The notes: generated by a model not told the origin, from the letters alone. Counted from the first letter of the stretch, positions 1 to 9,114 are shown. The stretch is DNA of 54,806 nucleotides from Chromatiales bacterium (GCA_030145425.1 JAQYVO010000007.1:1-54806); one strand, 5' to 3'. Numbers and translations are program-made.

Positions 1-785
1 TATTTCGCTTTGAAATCCGGCTTACGCTTTTCCACGAATGCGCTCACCCCTTCCACCCGGTCTTCCGTTGAGAAACATAGCCCGAATATCTCACTTTCCA
101 GCAGACAGGCATTATCCAGATCCAGGTCCTGACCTCTTTGCACCGCCTGCTTCGCCATCCTCACCGCGAGGGGGCCGCGGGCTATGACGCTGCGCGCACT
201 CTCCAGGCCTTTTTCCATCAGTTCGTCGGCACCGCAGACATGGTTCGCCAACCCCCAGTCCAGTGCCTCCTGGGCCTTGACCATACGCCCCGTCAGAATC
301 ATCTCCATGGCCTTGGCGGGTCCAATCAGACGAGGCAGCCGCTGGGTTCCCCCGAAACCCGGCATGATCCCGAGATTGACTTCCGGCTGACCGAATACGG
401 CCCGCTCGGACGCAATGATCCAGTCGCAGCTCATTGCCAGCTCACAGCCACCGCCCAGACAAAAACCGTTCACCAGGGCAATGACCGGGATCTGCAGAGT
501 CTCCAGGCAGCGGAAAGTGCCTATGGTGCGGGCCGAATGATCCCGGGCCTCCAGGGGCGTCATCTCCTGCATTTCCGTAATATCGGCGCCGGCCACGAAG
601 GCCTTCTCTCCGGCGCCTGTCACCATTAGTGCCCTAATGTCGGGTGTTCCTGCCACCACCGCGACGGCATCGCGGATTTCGTTCAGGGTGGAAATGTTCA
701 GTGCATTCAGGGCACGTGGTCGATTGACAGTCAGCAGCCAGATGCCATCTTCCACTTTCTCCAACAGAATATTTTCGTAGCTCAT
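1..785 (-). CDS. Enoyl-CoA hydratase (crotonase), cut at the window edge
   Basis: Hydrates trans-2-enoyl-CoA to 3-hydroxyacyl-CoA in the cytoplasm. Reading the minus strand from the ATG at 785 gives 261 intact codons beginning MSYENILLEK and ending KRKPDFKAK. Only the first two bases (TA) of the next codon lie in the window, so this is probably the stop and the protein essentially complete at the usual crotonase length. Visible motifs are the oxyanion-hole segment VAGADI, the GGGCELAM loop with the first catalytic glutamate, and FGQPEVNLGIMPGFGGTQRL with the second. Both catalytic glutamates are present, so an active hydratase is expected. It lies 68 bp downstream of the 3-hydroxyacyl-CoA dehydrogenase on the same strand, a classic crt-hbd type pair. 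The exact chain-length preference cannot be read from the sequence. Confidence 0.9.
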   Translation of the reverse strand, partial: MSYENILLEKVEDGIWLLTVNRPRALNALNISTLNEIRDAVAVVAGTPDIRALMVTGAGEKAFVAGADITEMQEMTPLEARDHSARTIGTFRCLETLQIPVIALVNGFCLGGGCELAMSCDWIIASERAVFGQPEVNLGIMPGFGGTQRLPRLIGPAKAMEMILTGRMVKAQEALDWGLANHVCGADELMEKGLESARSVIARGPLAVRMAKQAVQRGQDLDLDNACLLESEIFGLCFSTEDRVEGVSAFVEKRKPDFKAK

Positions 786-853
786 GCCGGTCCTCGCTTC
801 ATCGGATTTGTTGTGTTCGGTCAGGTCGTGGTACAGGCTCCTGGAGGAGCGGT

Positions 854-1702
854 TCAATAATCGTAAAAGCCTTTTCCTGTCTTTCTTCCGAGATATCCAG
901 CCTCCACCATTCTGCGCAGCAGCGGGCAGGGTCGGTACTTGGTGTCTCCCAGACCTCCGTGAAGCACCTCCATCACGGAGAGGCAGACATCCAACCCGAT
1001 AAGATCCGCCAGCGCCAGCGGCCCCATGGGGTGGGCGGCGCCCAGCTGCATGACCTGGTCGATGGCCGCGGCGTCGGCGATGCCTTCGTTCAGGGTATAG
1101 ATCGCCTCATTGATCATGGGCAGAAGAATGCGGTTGGCGACGAACCCAGGGCTGTCGTTGACTACCACCGGTATCTTGCCGATGGTCTTGGAGACCTCCT
1201 CGATCTGCTTGCTCACCTCGTCGGAAGTCTGGAGTGCCCGGACGATCTCGACCAGCTTCATCATGGGCACCGGGTTCATGAAGTGCATGCCGATGACCTT
1301 GTCGGAGCGGCCGGTGACGGAGGCGATGTGGGTCAGTGAGATAGACGAAGTGTTGCTCGCAAGTATCGCTTCCGGCTTGCAGATCTGATCCAGCTTTCTG
1401 AATATGTCGGACTTGATGTCCCGGTCCTCGACGGCCGCTTCCACCACCAGGTCCACATCGGCCAGCTCGTTCATATCGGTGACAACCCGAATGTTGGCGA
1501 GGGTGTCGGTTTTCTGCTGCTCGCTGATCTTCTCCTTTTTAAGCAGGCGGTCCAGGCTCTTGGTAACCGTGGCCACGCCGCGTTGCAGCGCCTCCTCCGC
1601 GAGGTCTTGCAATACCACCTGAAACCCGGTGGCCGCGAAAACCTGGGCGATACCGTTGCCCATTGTACCGGCGCCTATCACGCCTACGGACTTGATCTGC
1701 AT
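854..1702 (-). CDS. hbd: 3-hydroxybutyryl-CoA (3-hydroxyacyl-CoA) dehydrogenase
   Basis: NAD(P)-dependent oxidation or reduction at the 3-hydroxy position of short acyl-CoAs, cytoplasmic. The ATG at 1702 is chosen because AGGAGT precedes it and the protein then begins [20 protein letters not shown], with the GxGxxG Rossmann loop at the very N-terminus. The frame stays open 17 codons further upstream without an attractive start. The 282-residue length is normal for the stand-alone family. Later motifs are the catalytic-region segment [17 protein letters not shown], the [14 protein letters not shown] hinge and the C-terminal [11 protein letters not shown]. It is followed by the enoyl-CoA hydratase on the same strand and is divergent from the LiuC-like hydratase. 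The symbols hbd, paaH and fadB2 are all used for this family; the substrate is inferred. Confidence 0.93.
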   Translation of the reverse strand: MQIKSVGVIGAGTMGNGIAQVFAATGFQVVLQDLAEEALQRGVATVTKSLDRLLKKEKISEQQKTDTLANIRVVTDMNELADVDLVVEAAVEDRDIKSDIFRKLDQICKPEAILASNTSSISLTHIASVTGRSDKVIGMHFMNPVPMMKLVEIVRALQTSDEVSKQIEEVSKTIGKIPVVVNDSPGFVANRILLPMINEAIYTLNEGIADAAAIDQVMQLGAAHPMGPLALADLIGLDVCLSVMEVLHGGLGDTKYRPCPLLRRMVEAGYLGRKTGKGFYDY

Positions 1703-1857
1703 AAGGGACTCCTCTTGCGCTGAAATTAAGATCAACTGCGATGGAAAAACCACAGAATTCTACCACAAATCGATGCCTGGCTTTGGCATGATTACGGGAG
1801 CTTTCCCGTGAGATAAGATTGTCCGCATTGCTGAATAAACCAACCCAGGATGAAACC

Positions 1858-2655
1858 ATGAGTGACGAATCCCTGATAATGGAGAAAGACGGGCGAGGCG
1901 TGGCCCGGTTGACCCTCAACAGGCCCGATGTCCATAACGCTTTCGATGACGAGATGATCGTCCGGTTCACGGACTTGTTGCGGCGTCTGAAAAACGATGA
2001 CGACGTTCGGGCCGTCGTGTTGCAGGCTAACGGAAGCAACTTCTCCGCCGGGGCCGATCTGAGGTGGATGCGCCGGATGGCGGATTACCGGGAGCAGGAA
2101 AACCGTCGGGATGCCCTGGCCCTGGCAGAGTTGATGCGGTGTTTGAACGAGCTGCCAAAGCCCACCATCGCGCGGGTCCAGGGTGCGGCATATGGCGGCG
2201 GTGTAGGGCTGATCGCCTGCTGTGACATTGCGGTGGCGTCACAGGATGCCATGTTCGGGCTCACGGAGGTGAAACTCGGGTTGATCCCGGCCGTGATTTC
2301 GCCTTATGTAATAGCGGCTATCGGAGCGCGGGCGGCACGGCGCTGGTTCCTGACCGCCGGGCGTTTCGATGCGGTGGAGGCGCACCGCATCGGGCTGATC
2401 CACGAAGTGGTGCCAGAAGCACTGCTGACCGATACGGTCGATGGCCTGCTTGGACAGCTGGCCTCGTCGGGTCCGCAGGCCCTGACGGAGGCGAAGGATC
2501 TGATATTCGCCGTATCCCGTCGGCCGCTCGAGGAGAGTCTGATAAGGGATACCGCCGAGCGCATTACGCGGGTGCGTGCCTCGGATGAGGGGCGTGAGGG
2601 CGTGAGCGCCTTTCTCGAGAAAAGGCAGCCTGCCTGGGTGGTCGACCGGAGCTGA
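1858..2655 (+). CDS. liuC: Methylglutaconyl-CoA hydratase-like enoyl-CoA hydratase
   Basis: Crotonase-superfamily hydratase of 265 residues. Segments such as NFSAGADLRWMRRM, GAAYGGGVGLIACCDIAVAS and LTEVKLGLIPAVISPYVIAA match the subgroup annotated as methylglutaconyl-CoA or gamma-carboxygeranoyl-CoA hydratase (LiuC/AtuE) of leucine and isoprenoid catabolism. The ATG at 1858 is preferred because CCAGGA lies just upstream; an in-frame start 13 codons earlier gives a non-conserved extension. It is transcribed divergently from the hbd-crt pair, consistent with a small CoA-ester degradation locus. No other liu genes (acyl-CoA dehydrogenase, carboxylase, lyase) are visible in the window, so the leucine-pathway role is inferred from family resemblance only. 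Confidence 0.85.
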   Translation: MSDESLIMEKDGRGVARLTLNRPDVHNAFDDEMIVRFTDLLRRLKNDDDVRAVVLQANGSNFSAGADLRWMRRMADYREQENRRDALALAELMRCLNELPKPTIARVQGAAYGGGVGLIACCDIAVASQDAMFGLTEVKLGLIPAVISPYVIAAIGARAARRWFLTAGRFDAVEAHRIGLIHEVVPEALLTDTVDGLLGQLASSGPQALTEAKDLIFAVSRRPLEESLIRDTAERITRVRASDEGREGVSAFLEKRQPAWVVDRS

Positions 2656-2758
2656 CCGGGCAATCGGGACAGCCCTAAACACAATGACAGGTGCCTGCAG
2701 TAGAATACCCCTGTACTGAATCGTCAGTCTTGCTTGAACCGGATAGAGGTCCAGATCA

Positions 2759-3331
2759 ATGCCGTTAACCCCACCCTGCGAGAGGGAGCATCTTCATACC
2801 CGCGAGGTTATCTGCGAAGGGTTCAAGCGCGCGGATGGCTTTTGGGACATCGAGGGCCATCTGGTGGATACCAAAACCTACGGGTTTCCCAACGAAGACC
2901 GGGGTGGACGCATAGAGGCGGGAGAGCCGCTGCATGAAATGTCCATACGCCTGACCCTGGACCTGGATCTTCAGATCCACGGTATCGAGGCTGTCTCCGA
3001 TCATACGCCTTTCAGCATCTGCTGCGAGGTGACTGAGTACATGAAGCGTCTGGTCGGATTGCGGATAGGCCCCGGCTGGATGCGGGAGGCTCGTAGACGA
3101 GTGGGGCCCTCCCATGGCTGTACCCACCTGCTGGAGATGCTGAGGCCGCTGAGCAGTGCTGCCTATCAGACCATGCACGGCGCCCTGGAGGAGCGGGCCG
3201 GAAAAATGACCGAACGCTCCAGGCCCGGGATTCTCGACACTTGCCACGCGCTTGCCTCCGACGGTCCGATCGTCAAGCGGGAGTGGCCCGAGTTCTATGT
3301 CGGTCCGAAGGACTCAGAGGGACTGGAATAA
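2759..3331 (+). CDS. DUF2889 family protein
   Basis: A 190-residue protein of unknown function. It matches the DUF2889 pattern: an opening with REVICEGFKRADGFWDIEGH, then DTKTYGF, GEPLHEMSIRLTLD, EAVSDHTPFSIC and a GCTHLLEMLRPLSSAAYQT block. Conserved histidine, cysteine and aspartate residues (GCTH, SDHTPFSICC) hint at an enzyme or metal protein, but no reaction is known to me. AGAGGT lies upstream of the ATG. It ends just before a terminator-like hairpin shared with the convergent ppk2 gene and has no same-strand partner. Confidence 0.85.
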   Translation: MPLTPPCEREHLHTREVICEGFKRADGFWDIEGHLVDTKTYGFPNEDRGGRIEAGEPLHEMSIRLTLDLDLQIHGIEAVSDHTPFSICCEVTEYMKRLVGLRIGPGWMREARRRVGPSHGCTHLLEMLRPLSSAAYQTMHGALEERAGKMTERSRPGILDTCHALASDGPIVKREWPEFYVGPKDSEGLE

Positions 3332-3371
3332 ACCCGTGGGCGCGGGTTGCGCAGGGAACCAAAACAAAAAA

Positions 3372-3400
3372 GGGGCCGGAACCCCGCGGATTCCGACCCC
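3372..3400 (-). terminator. Intrinsic terminator of ppk2 (minus strand)
   Basis: GGGGCCGGAACC pairs with GATTCCGACCCC (one G-U and one mismatch) around a short GC loop. On the minus strand the hairpin is followed by TTTTTTGTTTT (complement of the A-run at 3361-3371). It lies between two convergent genes, 17 bp beyond the ppk2 stop, so it ends ppk2 and may also block read-through from the DUF2889 gene. Confidence 0.8.
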
Positions 3401-3417
3401 CGATTACCGTTGCCGGC

Positions 3418-4287
3418 TCAGGTGAACTTGTACATATCCTTAACGGAACCCACGATCTCCGGGTCCGGCGCACAGACCACTTTCTTGTCTTTGTCGTCGT
3501 AGGGAATGCTGTTGAGCACAAAACGCATGCAGTTGAGGCGGGCACGCTTTTTACCATCAGAACGCACCACGGTCCAGGGCGCCCACTTGGTATTCGTTTC
3601 GTCGAACATGATGTTCTTGAATTTGGTGGTTTTGTCCCATTTGCTCAGGCCATCCTGGTCAACTGGGCTCAACTTCCACTGTTTCAAATCGTCGGTCTCG
3701 CGGGACTTGAATCTGCGGAACTGTTCCTCACGACTCACAGAAAACCAGAACTTGAAAACTCGTACACCGTCTTCGACCAGCATCTTTTCGAGCTTAGGTG
3801 CCTGAAGAAGGAATTCCTTGTGCTGCTCCGGGGTACAGAACCCCATCACCGGCTCAACGATACCGCGGTTGTACCAGGAGCGGTCGAACAGGGACATTTC
3901 CCCGCTACTCGGCAGGTGAGCCATATAGCGCTGGAAAAACCACTGGCCCTTTTCCCGCTCCGATGGGATGGTCAGTGCGATCACGTGGGCCTGGCGGGGA
4001 TTCATGTGTTCCATGAAGCGCTTGATGGTGCCTCCCTTGCCGCCGGCATCCCGTCCTTCGAAGATCATCACGATGCGTTCCCCCGTCTTGATGACCCACT
4101 GTTGCATTTTGAGCAGTTCCACCTGCAGTTTCACCTTGTCGGCCTCGTACTGTTCCGCATCCATCTTTCTGGGATACGGATAATGCGGGCCTACGATCTC
4201 CTTCTTCTTGGCGGAAATCACCGTCTCGTAGATCTTTTTGGGAACGGCTTTATCAAGCTTTGAAGGTTTGAACTGCGGTTTAGACAT
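3418..4287 (-). CDS. ppk2: Polyphosphate kinase 2
   Basis: PPK2-family kinase (289 residues) that transfers phosphate between polyphosphate and nucleoside diphosphates or monophosphates. The Walker A segment EGRDAGGKGGTIKR is at about 77-90, the lid region IPSEREKGQWFFQRY at about 108-121, and the Walker B segment SLFDRSWYNR at about 132-141, followed by the typical FWFSVSREEQFRRF and WTVVRSDGKKRARLNC blocks. The single-domain length fits a one-domain PPK2. Upstream GAGAGGAGATCACG supplies a ribosome binding site for the ATG. It is monocistronic with its own terminator. A CHAD-domain protein (37428-38369), a family linked to polyphosphate, is also in the window. Which nucleotide is used cannot be told here. 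Confidence 0.95.
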   Translation of the reverse strand: MSKPQFKPSKLDKAVPKKIYETVISAKKKEIVGPHYPYPRKMDAEQYEADKVKLQVELLKMQQWVIKTGERIVMIFEGRDAGGKGGTIKRFMEHMNPRQAHVIALTIPSEREKGQWFFQRYMAHLPSSGEMSLFDRSWYNRGIVEPVMGFCTPEQHKEFLLQAPKLEKMLVEDGVRVFKFWFSVSREEQFRRFKSRETDDLKQWKLSPVDQDGLSKWDKTTKFKNIMFDETNTKWAPWTVVRSDGKKRARLNCMRFVLNSIPYDDKDKKVVCAPDPEIVGSVKDMYKFT

Positions 4288-4843
4288 CGTGATCTCCTCT
4301 CAACACGCAAATATCAAAAAATATCTCGTGAAAATCCAAATTAAAAAAGATGCTTTTAAGTCTTTGCAGACTGGAAACTGTTGTTTCTTAATTCTTATGC
4401 CCGGACCAACAAATCAGCTGGGCTTAATCTCAGGCTTTCAACCCATTTCAGGCAGGCTATTGGCGAGCAACGCCCGCCAGTTCTCCCGGTATCGGGATGC
4501 CGGTTCATACTGCCAACGACAGGTGAGGGGGCACTCTTGCCCTCCATAAGCCGCATTAATGCTAGCATCTAACGGGTGAGTTTGCACATTGCCCCGCGAA
4601 TCAGCGGCAAACAATCCCAGAGGGCTCTAAATCCTGTATTACCCCGGGAATCCAAGGGGGAGCTCAAATGCTCGCGGATCAATGCAAGGTGTCCTGTGCA
4701 CTGCACTGATTTCCTACTAGAGTTACGCATGTATCCCATGTAGAGGACGGGTGCCCCGGCCAGGCCAATATGCGGGTTGTCCCGATAATCCTGATTCAAT
4801 ATTTTCACAATTCGGGCTTTGGGCCCGACCGAGGATCGCAGAC
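4288..4843. other. Gene-free stretch between ppk2 and ggt
   Basis: This 556-bp divergent intergenic region has no convincing gene on either strand; the short open frames lack recognisable protein features or ribosome binding sites. The ppk2-proximal half is AT-rich (4300-4400) and must hold the ppk2 promoter. A small GAGGGGGC/GCCCTC hairpin occurs near 4526-4546. No tRNA or riboswitch fold is apparent. Confidence 0.5.
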
Positions 4844-6589
4844 ATGTTCTTCGAGCAGTTTTCATATTCATCCGACCGTCTGATTTATCGATTGGCAGCC
4901 CTTGGGCTGGCGGCACTTTTTTATCTGGGCCCCGCGCGCGCCGAACCCATCATGGAAGGGCAGCGCAGCCATCCGGTCGCGGCGGAAAACGGCATGGTGG
5001 CCACCAGTCATTATGAAGCCTCCCGCGTGGCGCTCGATGTACTGAAGTCCGGGGGCAATGCTATTGATGCGGCGGTGACAGCCGGGTTCGTGCTGGCGGT
5101 CACCCAACCCCGTTCGGGCAATATCGGCGGTGGGGGGTTTATGCTGGTCTCTTCGGAAAAGAGCGGTGAAGTGGTTGCCATCGACTATCGTGAGAAGGCG
5201 CCAAAGGGGGCCTTCGAAACCATGTTTCAGGATCAGCAGGGCAATGTCGTCAAGGCACGAAGCCGCTTTTCCCACCTGTCTGCCGGGGTGCCGGGTACCG
5301 TGGCCGGTCTGGCCATGGCATTGGAGAAATATGGAACCCTCTCTTTGCCCGAGGCGCTGGCGCCGGCCATAAAACTTGCGGAGGAAGGCTTCGAGGTGCC
5401 CAGGCGCTTCAGTGACGGCCTGAAGACGGGGCAGGAGCGGCTCCGTAGGTGGCCTTCCAGCGAGGCGGTCTTCTACAAGCCTGACGGCGGGTTCTACGAA
5501 CCCGGCGAGCTGTTTCTCCAGCCGGATCTGGCCAGGACGCTTCGCCGTATCTCCGATCAGGGCGTCAAGGGGTTTTACCAGGGTGAAACGGCGCGCCTGA
5601 TAGTGGATGACATGGAACAACACGGGGGCCTTATCACACTGGAGGATCTGCGGTCTTACCGTCCGGTGATCAGGCAGCCGGTCAAAGGCAACTACCGGGG
5701 ATACGACATCTACTCCATGTCGCCACCCAGTTCCGGCGGGGCCCATATCGTCCAGATACTCAATATGCTGGAGGCCTACCCGATCGGGAGATACGGGCAC
5801 AATTCCGCAAGCACCATACACCTGATGGCCGAGGCGATGAAGCGGGCCTACGCGGATCGGTCCAGGTATCTTGGCGATTCGGATTTTGTGGATGTGCCCC
5901 TCGCGGGCATCACCTCCAAACCCTATGCCGGTGAATTACGGCGTGGAATCGATCCTTTCATTTCCACCTCCAGCGAGGCGCTGGGCCCCGGCGACCCGCT
6001 CCCGTACGAGAGCGGGGAGACTACCCATTTCTCCATTGTCGACAATATGGGAAACGCCGTATCAAACACCTATACGATCAACTTCAGCTACGGCTCCGGC
6101 ATCGTGGTACCGGGGGCTGGGTTCATATTGAACAACGAGATGGACGACTTCAGTGCCAAACCGGGCGTACCGAATGCTTATGGACTGCTGGGTGGTAAAG
6201 CCAATGCCATCGAACCTGAAAAGCGGATGCTCAGTTCCATGTCACCGACGATCGTCAAGCGCGACGGTAGGAATTTTCTGGTCACGGGCAGCCCGGGTGG
6301 CTCCCGGATCATAACCACCACACTGCAGGTCATCATGAACGTGATCGATCACGGGATGAATATCCAGAGTGCGGTGAATGCCCCGCGCATTCATCATCAG
6401 TGGCTGCCGGAGGAGATCAGAATCGAAGAGGGGGTCAGCCCCGACACGGTGGATCTACTGCGAAGCAAAGGGCACAAGGTGGTGCAAAAGAAGGCAATGG
6501 GTGCGATCCAGAGCATCATGATCAGGGATGGCACCTTCTATGGAGCCGCGGATCCGCGCAGGAGTACTTCATCCGCCATGGGGTTCTGA
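4844..6589 (+). CDS. ggt: Gamma-glutamyltransferase (periplasmic)
   Basis: Hydrolyses or transfers the gamma-glutamyl group of glutathione; made as a precursor that cleaves itself. The ATG at 4844 gives 581 residues with a Sec signal (YRLAALGLAALFYLGPARA, cut before EP). The frame is open further upstream, but that extension would place charged sequence before the signal. Family motifs are ASRVALDVLKSGGNAIDAAV, PRSGNIGGGGFML and, at the autoprocessing site, ESGETTHFSIVDNMGNAVS, where Thr393 is the expected nucleophile and new N-terminus of the small subunit. LTGSPGGSRIITT-like and NAPRIHHQWLP segments complete the small subunit. The length is normal. The DUF924 gene follows 17 bp later, probably in the same transcript. 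Confidence 0.95.
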   Translation: MFFEQFSYSSDRLIYRLAALGLAALFYLGPARAEPIMEGQRSHPVAAENGMVATSHYEASRVALDVLKSGGNAIDAAVTAGFVLAVTQPRSGNIGGGGFMLVSSEKSGEVVAIDYREKAPKGAFETMFQDQQGNVVKARSRFSHLSAGVPGTVAGLAMALEKYGTLSLPEALAPAIKLAEEGFEVPRRFSDGLKTGQERLRRWPSSEAVFYKPDGGFYEPGELFLQPDLARTLRRISDQGVKGFYQGETARLIVDDMEQHGGLITLEDLRSYRPVIRQPVKGNYRGYDIYSMSPPSSGGAHIVQILNMLEAYPIGRYGHNSASTIHLMAEAMKRAYADRSRYLGDSDFVDVPLAGITSKPYAGELRRGIDPFISTSSEALGPGDPLPYESGETTHFSIVDNMGNAVSNTYTINFSYGSGIVVPGAGFILNNEMDDFSAKPGVPNAYGLLGGKANAIEPEKRMLSSMSPTIVKRDGRNFLVTGSPGGSRIITTTLQVIMNVIDHGMNIQSAVNAPRIHHQWLPEEIRIEEGVSPDTVDLLRSKGHKVVQKKAMGAIQSIMIRDGTFYGAADPRRSTSSAMGF

Positions 6590-6606
6590 GCGAGAAAAAA
6601 TCCGTG

Positions 6607-7155
6607 ATGAACGTTAAACCGCAGGAGATTGTCGATTACTGGTATTCACCACGCCTTCGGCCTCACTGGTTCAAATCGACAGAGGAGATCGACCGGGAGA
6701 TAACCGGGCGCTACAGAGCACTCTGGGAGGCTGCGGCGCAAGGCGAACTCGACAGCTGGATGAGCACGCCCCAGGGGTGTCTGGCATTGGCCATCGTGCT
6801 GGATCAGTTTCCGCTGAACATGTTCCGTGGGGACAAGAGATGTTTCAGCTCCGAGGCAAAGGCGATAGCCGTGGCAAAACATACGATCGGCAATGGACTG
6901 GACAAGCTGATTGAGAAAGATCATCTGACATTTCTCTATATGCCACTGATGCACAGCGAGGATCTCGATGATCAGGAAAATTCTGTGAAGCTGTTCAGGG
7001 CTGCGGGGTTGCGGGAGAATGCTGCGTTTGCGGAACATCACAAGGAAATTGTCAGAAGGTTCGGCCGTTTCCCCCATCGCAATGAGATTCTGGGTCGAGA
7101 AAGTACCGAAAAAGAAGTAGAGTATCTGAACTCGAACGAAGCCTTCAGGGGATGA
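6607..7155 (+). CDS. DUF924 family protein
   Basis: A 182-residue all-helical protein of the DUF924 family. Typical segments are VDYWYSPRLRPHWFKST, LALAIVLDQFPLNMFRGDKR, LTFLYMPLMHSEDLDDQENS and RFGRFPHRNEILGRESTEKE. The fold resembles tetratricopeptide-like helical bundles, and no enzymatic role is established. The ATG at 6607 follows a GTG at 6604 and either could start the protein. It is 17 bp from ggt and 3 bp from the next gene, so the three are probably co-transcribed. Confidence 0.88.
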   Translation: MNVKPQEIVDYWYSPRLRPHWFKSTEEIDREITGRYRALWEAAAQGELDSWMSTPQGCLALAIVLDQFPLNMFRGDKRCFSSEAKAIAVAKHTIGNGLDKLIEKDHLTFLYMPLMHSEDLDDQENSVKLFRAAGLRENAAFAEHHKEIVRRFGRFPHRNEILGRESTEKEVEYLNSNEAFRG

Positions 7156-7158
7156 CAG

Positions 7159-7548
7159 GTGAGATTACTGATCGTCATTACAGGATTGCTGATTGGGGGA
7201 TTCGCCTGGGCCAACCAGGAATCCGAGCCCGCACAACAGTATTTCCCGCAACAGATAACCGCAAAGAAGCTGCTGGTGTATTGTGCCTCGAGCGCCATGA
7301 CCAAGGCAGGGCGGGAGCGGCGTCAGTACTGCGCCGGTTTTGTCAGCGGGGTGGAGGAGTCGGTCAGACTGCTGGGCGGCAACGCGTCGGAATCCGCACC
7401 CCGCATTTGCGTGCCCGAGGGGGCAAGCGCCCGAAAGATTGCAGAGGGCTATATCGACTACGCGCTTCCAAGGCAGGGCAGTATGGATCAGCCGGCGGCA
7501 GCGTTGGTTATCGAGGCCCTTCGGGACAACTATCCTTGTAGGAACTAG
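7159..7548 (+). CDS. Small secreted Rap1a/Tai-like protein
   Basis: A 129-residue protein with an N-terminal signal peptide (LLIVITGLLIGGFAWA, cut before NQ). The mature part has the Rap1a/Tai immunity-family layout: a cysteine (LLVYC), then RRQYCAGFVSGVEES, RICVPEGASARKIAEGYIDY and a closing ALVIEALRDNYPC, giving four cysteines likely to form two disulfides. The start is GTG at 7159, with AGGGGA upstream. Tai/Rap1a proteins are best known as type VI secretion immunity proteins, but the domain is widespread in stand-alone periplasmic proteins and no effector gene is adjacent, so an immunity role is not supported here. Confidence 0.65.
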   Translation: MRLLIVITGLLIGGFAWANQESEPAQQYFPQQITAKKLLVYCASSAMTKAGRERRQYCAGFVSGVEESVRLLGGNASESAPRICVPEGASARKIAEGYIDYALPRQGSMDQPAAALVIEALRDNYPCRN

Positions 7549-7557
7549 GAACTCAGC

Positions 7558-7633
7558 CCGTAGGATGTGCTTCGCCCGGCGAAGCGCATCTGTCGCCTTT
7601 GATGCGGTTCGTTTTACTCACCACATCCTACGG
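7558..7633. repeat. Inverted repeat with nested hairpin (MITE/REP-like)
   Basis: The 12-bp arms CCGTAGGATGTG (7558-7569) and CACATCCTACGG (7622-7633) are perfect complements. Inside the left half a second hairpin, GATGTGCTTCGC / GCGAAGCGCATC (7564-7590), can form instead, so two mutually exclusive structures are possible. It lies in the 183-bp gap between two convergent genes. GTAGGATG...CATCCTAC elements of this type are common short interspersed repeats in proteobacteria. There is no coding capacity. Confidence 0.7.
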
Positions 7634-7731
7634 TGTGCTTGGCTGAACCTCACCTGAAGTGAACTCGAGCCAAACAGCTGCTCGTCCCCAAAATATCCTC
7701 AGGCAAATATTGCGGATTGAGCTATTGTCAT

Positions 7732-9066
7732 CTAGACCAACTCCTTGATAAAGACCTTGGAGTTGCGCTGATAGTTGTAGAGCCTGCGTTTTGCAACGGG
7801 CAGCGCTTTGACCGGCAGTCCCGAAAATCCCCTTTCCCGGAACCAATGTGTCGTTTGTGTGGTGAGCACGAACAGCTTACGGATACCCATTTGAATTGCC
7901 TGTTGTTCCATGTGACTCAATAGCAGGTCCCCCCGCCCATCGGTCCGGTAGTCCGGGTGAACGGCCACGCAGGCAAGCTCAGCGGTCTTTTCCCTTTCGT
8001 AGCAGTACAGGGCGGCGCATCCGATTATCATGCCGTCGAGTTCCACCACCGCAAACCGATCTATCTCCGTTTCCAGAAGTTCCCGTGAACGGCGCATCAG
8101 AACACCGGCCTCTTCCAGGGGTTCGAGCAATGCAAGAACGCCGCCCACGTCCTCTATGCGGGCAGTGCGTATCTCTTCGTAATGCTCCGCGGTGAGCATA
8201 GTGCCCACGCCGTCTCGAGTGAACAGTTCCCGCAGCAGCACCCCGTCTGTCTGGCGCCTCAACAGGTGGATTCTTTTGACACCCCGGCGGCAGGCATGAA
8301 TCGCACCCTTGAGATGCTGCCTCATTTCCTCCGCCATCTCCTTGCGGCGTTTCAGGATCGACTCCAGCTCCCGGGGAATCAGGTTGGTGATGGTTCTGCC
8401 CCTTGAGTCTTTCAGGGCCGGCCCCTCGAGTAGTGATATCAGCTTATCTGCGCCGAGAGCCACGGCAACGGATCCCGCGACATCCGCGGCACTCAGGTTG
8501 AACACCTCGCCGGTCGGGGAATAGCCCAGGGGCGGTATCAGGGCAATGGCCCCCGAGGCGACGACATGGTGTATGGCGTCCGAATCGATGCGGCGAACCT
8601 CCCCGGTATGGCAATAGTCGATGCCGTCGTGGATGCCGATAGGCTGGGCGGTGACGAAATTCCCGGAGACGACGCGAATCTTGGCCCCCGCCATGGGTGA
8701 ATTCGCAAGTCCGAGCGAGAGCAGTGCTTCGATTTCCACCCGCACGGCACCGGCTGCCTCCTTGACACAGGTGAGGGCGGCGTCATCCGTCACCCTCAAT
8801 CCGTTGATATAGCGCATCTCGGCATTGCGCAGCGCCAGGCGCTCGACGATCTGGGGTCGGGCGCCATGCACCAGCACCACGCGTATCCCCATGCCCTGCA
8901 GAAGTGCAATGTCATGGATGAGACCGGAAAAGTTTTTGTCCGCTACCGCCTCCCCGCCAAAGTAAATGACGAAGATCCCGCCGCGATGGGCGTGTATGTA
9001 AGGCGAAGAACCGCGAAACCATTCGACGAATGGATCGGATTGGTTTTTTACCGTTTTTTTAGCCAC
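7732..9066 (-). CDS. argA: N-acetylglutamate synthase (amino-acid kinase + GNAT)
   Basis: First step of arginine synthesis: acetyl-CoA + glutamate to N-acetylglutamate. The 444-residue length matches classical ArgA. An amino-acid-kinase-fold domain fills about residues 1-290 (IYFGGEAVADKNFSGLIHDI, VVLVHGARPQIV, GVFNLSAADVAGSVA-like block), and a GNAT acetyltransferase domain about 300-444 (IEDVGGVLALLEPLEEAGVL, CVAVHPDYRTDGRGDLLLSH as acetyl-CoA loop, LTTQTTHWFRERGF). The start is GTG at 9066, with AAGGAT 9 bp upstream. It is on the same strand as argE about 0.8 kb away but separated by a plus-strand gene. The argA + argE pairing indicates the linear acetylornithine route in which ArgA is the committed, arginine-feedback-inhibited step. 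Confidence 0.97.
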   Translation of the reverse strand: MAKKTVKNQSDPFVEWFRGSSPYIHAHRGGIFVIYFGGEAVADKNFSGLIHDIALLQGMGIRVVLVHGARPQIVERLALRNAEMRYINGLRVTDDAALTCVKEAAGAVRVEIEALLSLGLANSPMAGAKIRVVSGNFVTAQPIGIHDGIDYCHTGEVRRIDSDAIHHVVASGAIALIPPLGYSPTGEVFNLSAADVAGSVAVALGADKLISLLEGPALKDSRGRTITNLIPRELESILKRRKEMAEEMRQHLKGAIHACRRGVKRIHLLRRQTDGVLLRELFTRDGVGTMLTAEHYEEIRTARIEDVGGVLALLEPLEEAGVLMRRSRELLETEIDRFAVVELDGMIIGCAALYCYEREKTAELACVAVHPDYRTDGRGDLLLSHMEQQAIQMGIRKLFVLTTQTTHWFRERGFSGLPVKALPVAKRRLYNYQRNSKVFIKELV

Positions 9067-9114
9067 GGGGATGTATCCTTGTGAATCAACCGTTTAATCT
9101 ATACCGCATTGAGG

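Noticed and set aside
3241-4263. 340-codon open frame on the plus strand opposite ppk2
   Set aside because: It runs antisense through a clear PPK2 gene and has no family motifs or ribosome binding site. It is a by-product of GC-rich codon use.
7159-7548. Type VI secretion immunity gene
   Set aside because: The Rap1a/Tai-like fold is plausible, but there is no effector, VgrG, Hcp or PAAR gene nearby; the neighbours are metabolic genes.
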